Shown here: piece by piece, positions 28,921 through 29,250 of the stretch
How positions within the stretch are numbered: position 1 is the stretch's first letter
Layout: every line of letters starts with the position of its first letter
Assembly (NCBI GenBank): GCA_903772945.1
Contig: CAICTM010001439.1
Location: forward strand, 1-29,250
Source: Seminavis robusta
Taxonomy: Eukaryota > Bacillariophyta > Bacillariophyceae > Naviculales > Naviculaceae
DNA length: 29,250 bases
Direction: 5' to 3'
Program-made: the position numbers and the translations under genes
Notes under the pieces: generated by a model
The model's input: the letters and a program-made list of their open reading frames with translations, nothing else
What the model was told of the DNA's origin: nothing
The model's database searches: none

Positions 28921-29250
28921 GTGAGATAAGAAATTTTTTCAGCAAGTAGCTTTGGATAGCAACTATCAACCTCATGAGTAGAACGGCATAGTTGACTATT
29001 ACCGGCAGTGATGCTAGAGTACTGTTTGTACAAAATGGTGGGGTGCTATGTTTGCGACACTCTTTCTGGTGTTGAATGCTGCGGGCTGGGACGCAATTGC
29101 GACTCAATCTTGCCATATTCACCCCCCCGATGCACCCAGATGCGGCCTGCCATGGAGGAAAAAGAAGACCTGAACAAACAATTGTGACTGCCACACAAAC
29201 CAGATACTTTCTCAGAGAAGAGATGTGCCAGGATACAAACAGAAATTGTC
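28921..29250. other. Right end of window, no gene accepted
   Basis: A 98-codon minus-strand frame at 28898-29194 begins with a hydrophobic signal-like stretch, but I see no domain and the frame runs into the low-quality block. It is left unannotated. Confidence 0.35.

Noticed and set aside
1-29250. tRNA, rRNA, CRISPR arrays or toxin/defence islands
   Set aside because: No cloverleaf, rRNA core or spaced direct-repeat array was seen, and the palindrome array at 26851 lacks the constant spacing of CRISPR.

Overview
The window looks like nuclear DNA from a unicellular eukaryote, most likely a diatom or another stramenopile. The reasons are protein genes on both strands, short GT-AG introns (about 70-140 nt), N-termini rich in Ser, Thr and Arg that resemble organelle targeting sequences, and gaps full of short CTAG- and GGTACC-type palindromes. 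I see no bacterial operons, CRISPR arrays, rRNA or tRNA genes. The species assignment is inference.

Positions 1-5700 are a repeat and transposon domain. A 102-bp tandem repeat is followed by a cluster of fold-back palindromes, a 117-bp tandem duplication, a 921-bp Harbinger/Tourist-like non-autonomous element with TTA duplications, and a 2854-bp DNA transposon. That transposon has matching terminal repeats, a 4-bp ATCT duplication and an apparently intact two-exon gene for a DDE-like transposase.

Positions 5800-24450 are gene-rich. In order they hold: a nine-exon Ca2+-dependent protein kinase with an unusual Arg/Asp-rich N-terminal domain (minus); a broken C6H2/MYND-like zinc-finger gene (plus); a probably mitochondrial DEAD-box helicase (minus); a frame-broken Cys-rich gene (plus); a 2H-phosphoesterase-like protein (minus); an acidic leucine-rich-repeat protein (plus); a two-span membrane protein with a Pro/Ala-rich tail (plus); and a three-exon P-type cation ATPase (plus). 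Positions 24700-26730 carry a protein with two Stc1-like zinc modules and an RGG tail (minus) and a membrane protein with a probable targeting peptide (minus).

The rest of the window is odd. A dense array of one 14-bp palindrome lies at 26851-27071. After it come two blocks of inflated homopolymer sequence on either side of a readable RING-finger coding stretch.

The strongest unexpected signal is microexons in two nearby genes. A 9-nt exon supplies the Walker A Lys-Thr of the helicase, and a 14-nt exon supplies the catalytic-loop Asp of the kinase. Several genes also carry single-base frame breaks, which could be real decay or residual errors of a long-read assembly. The genes do not form an obvious common pathway. 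A loose theme is RNA and nuclear regulation: helicase, Arg-rich kinase and Stc1/RGG protein.
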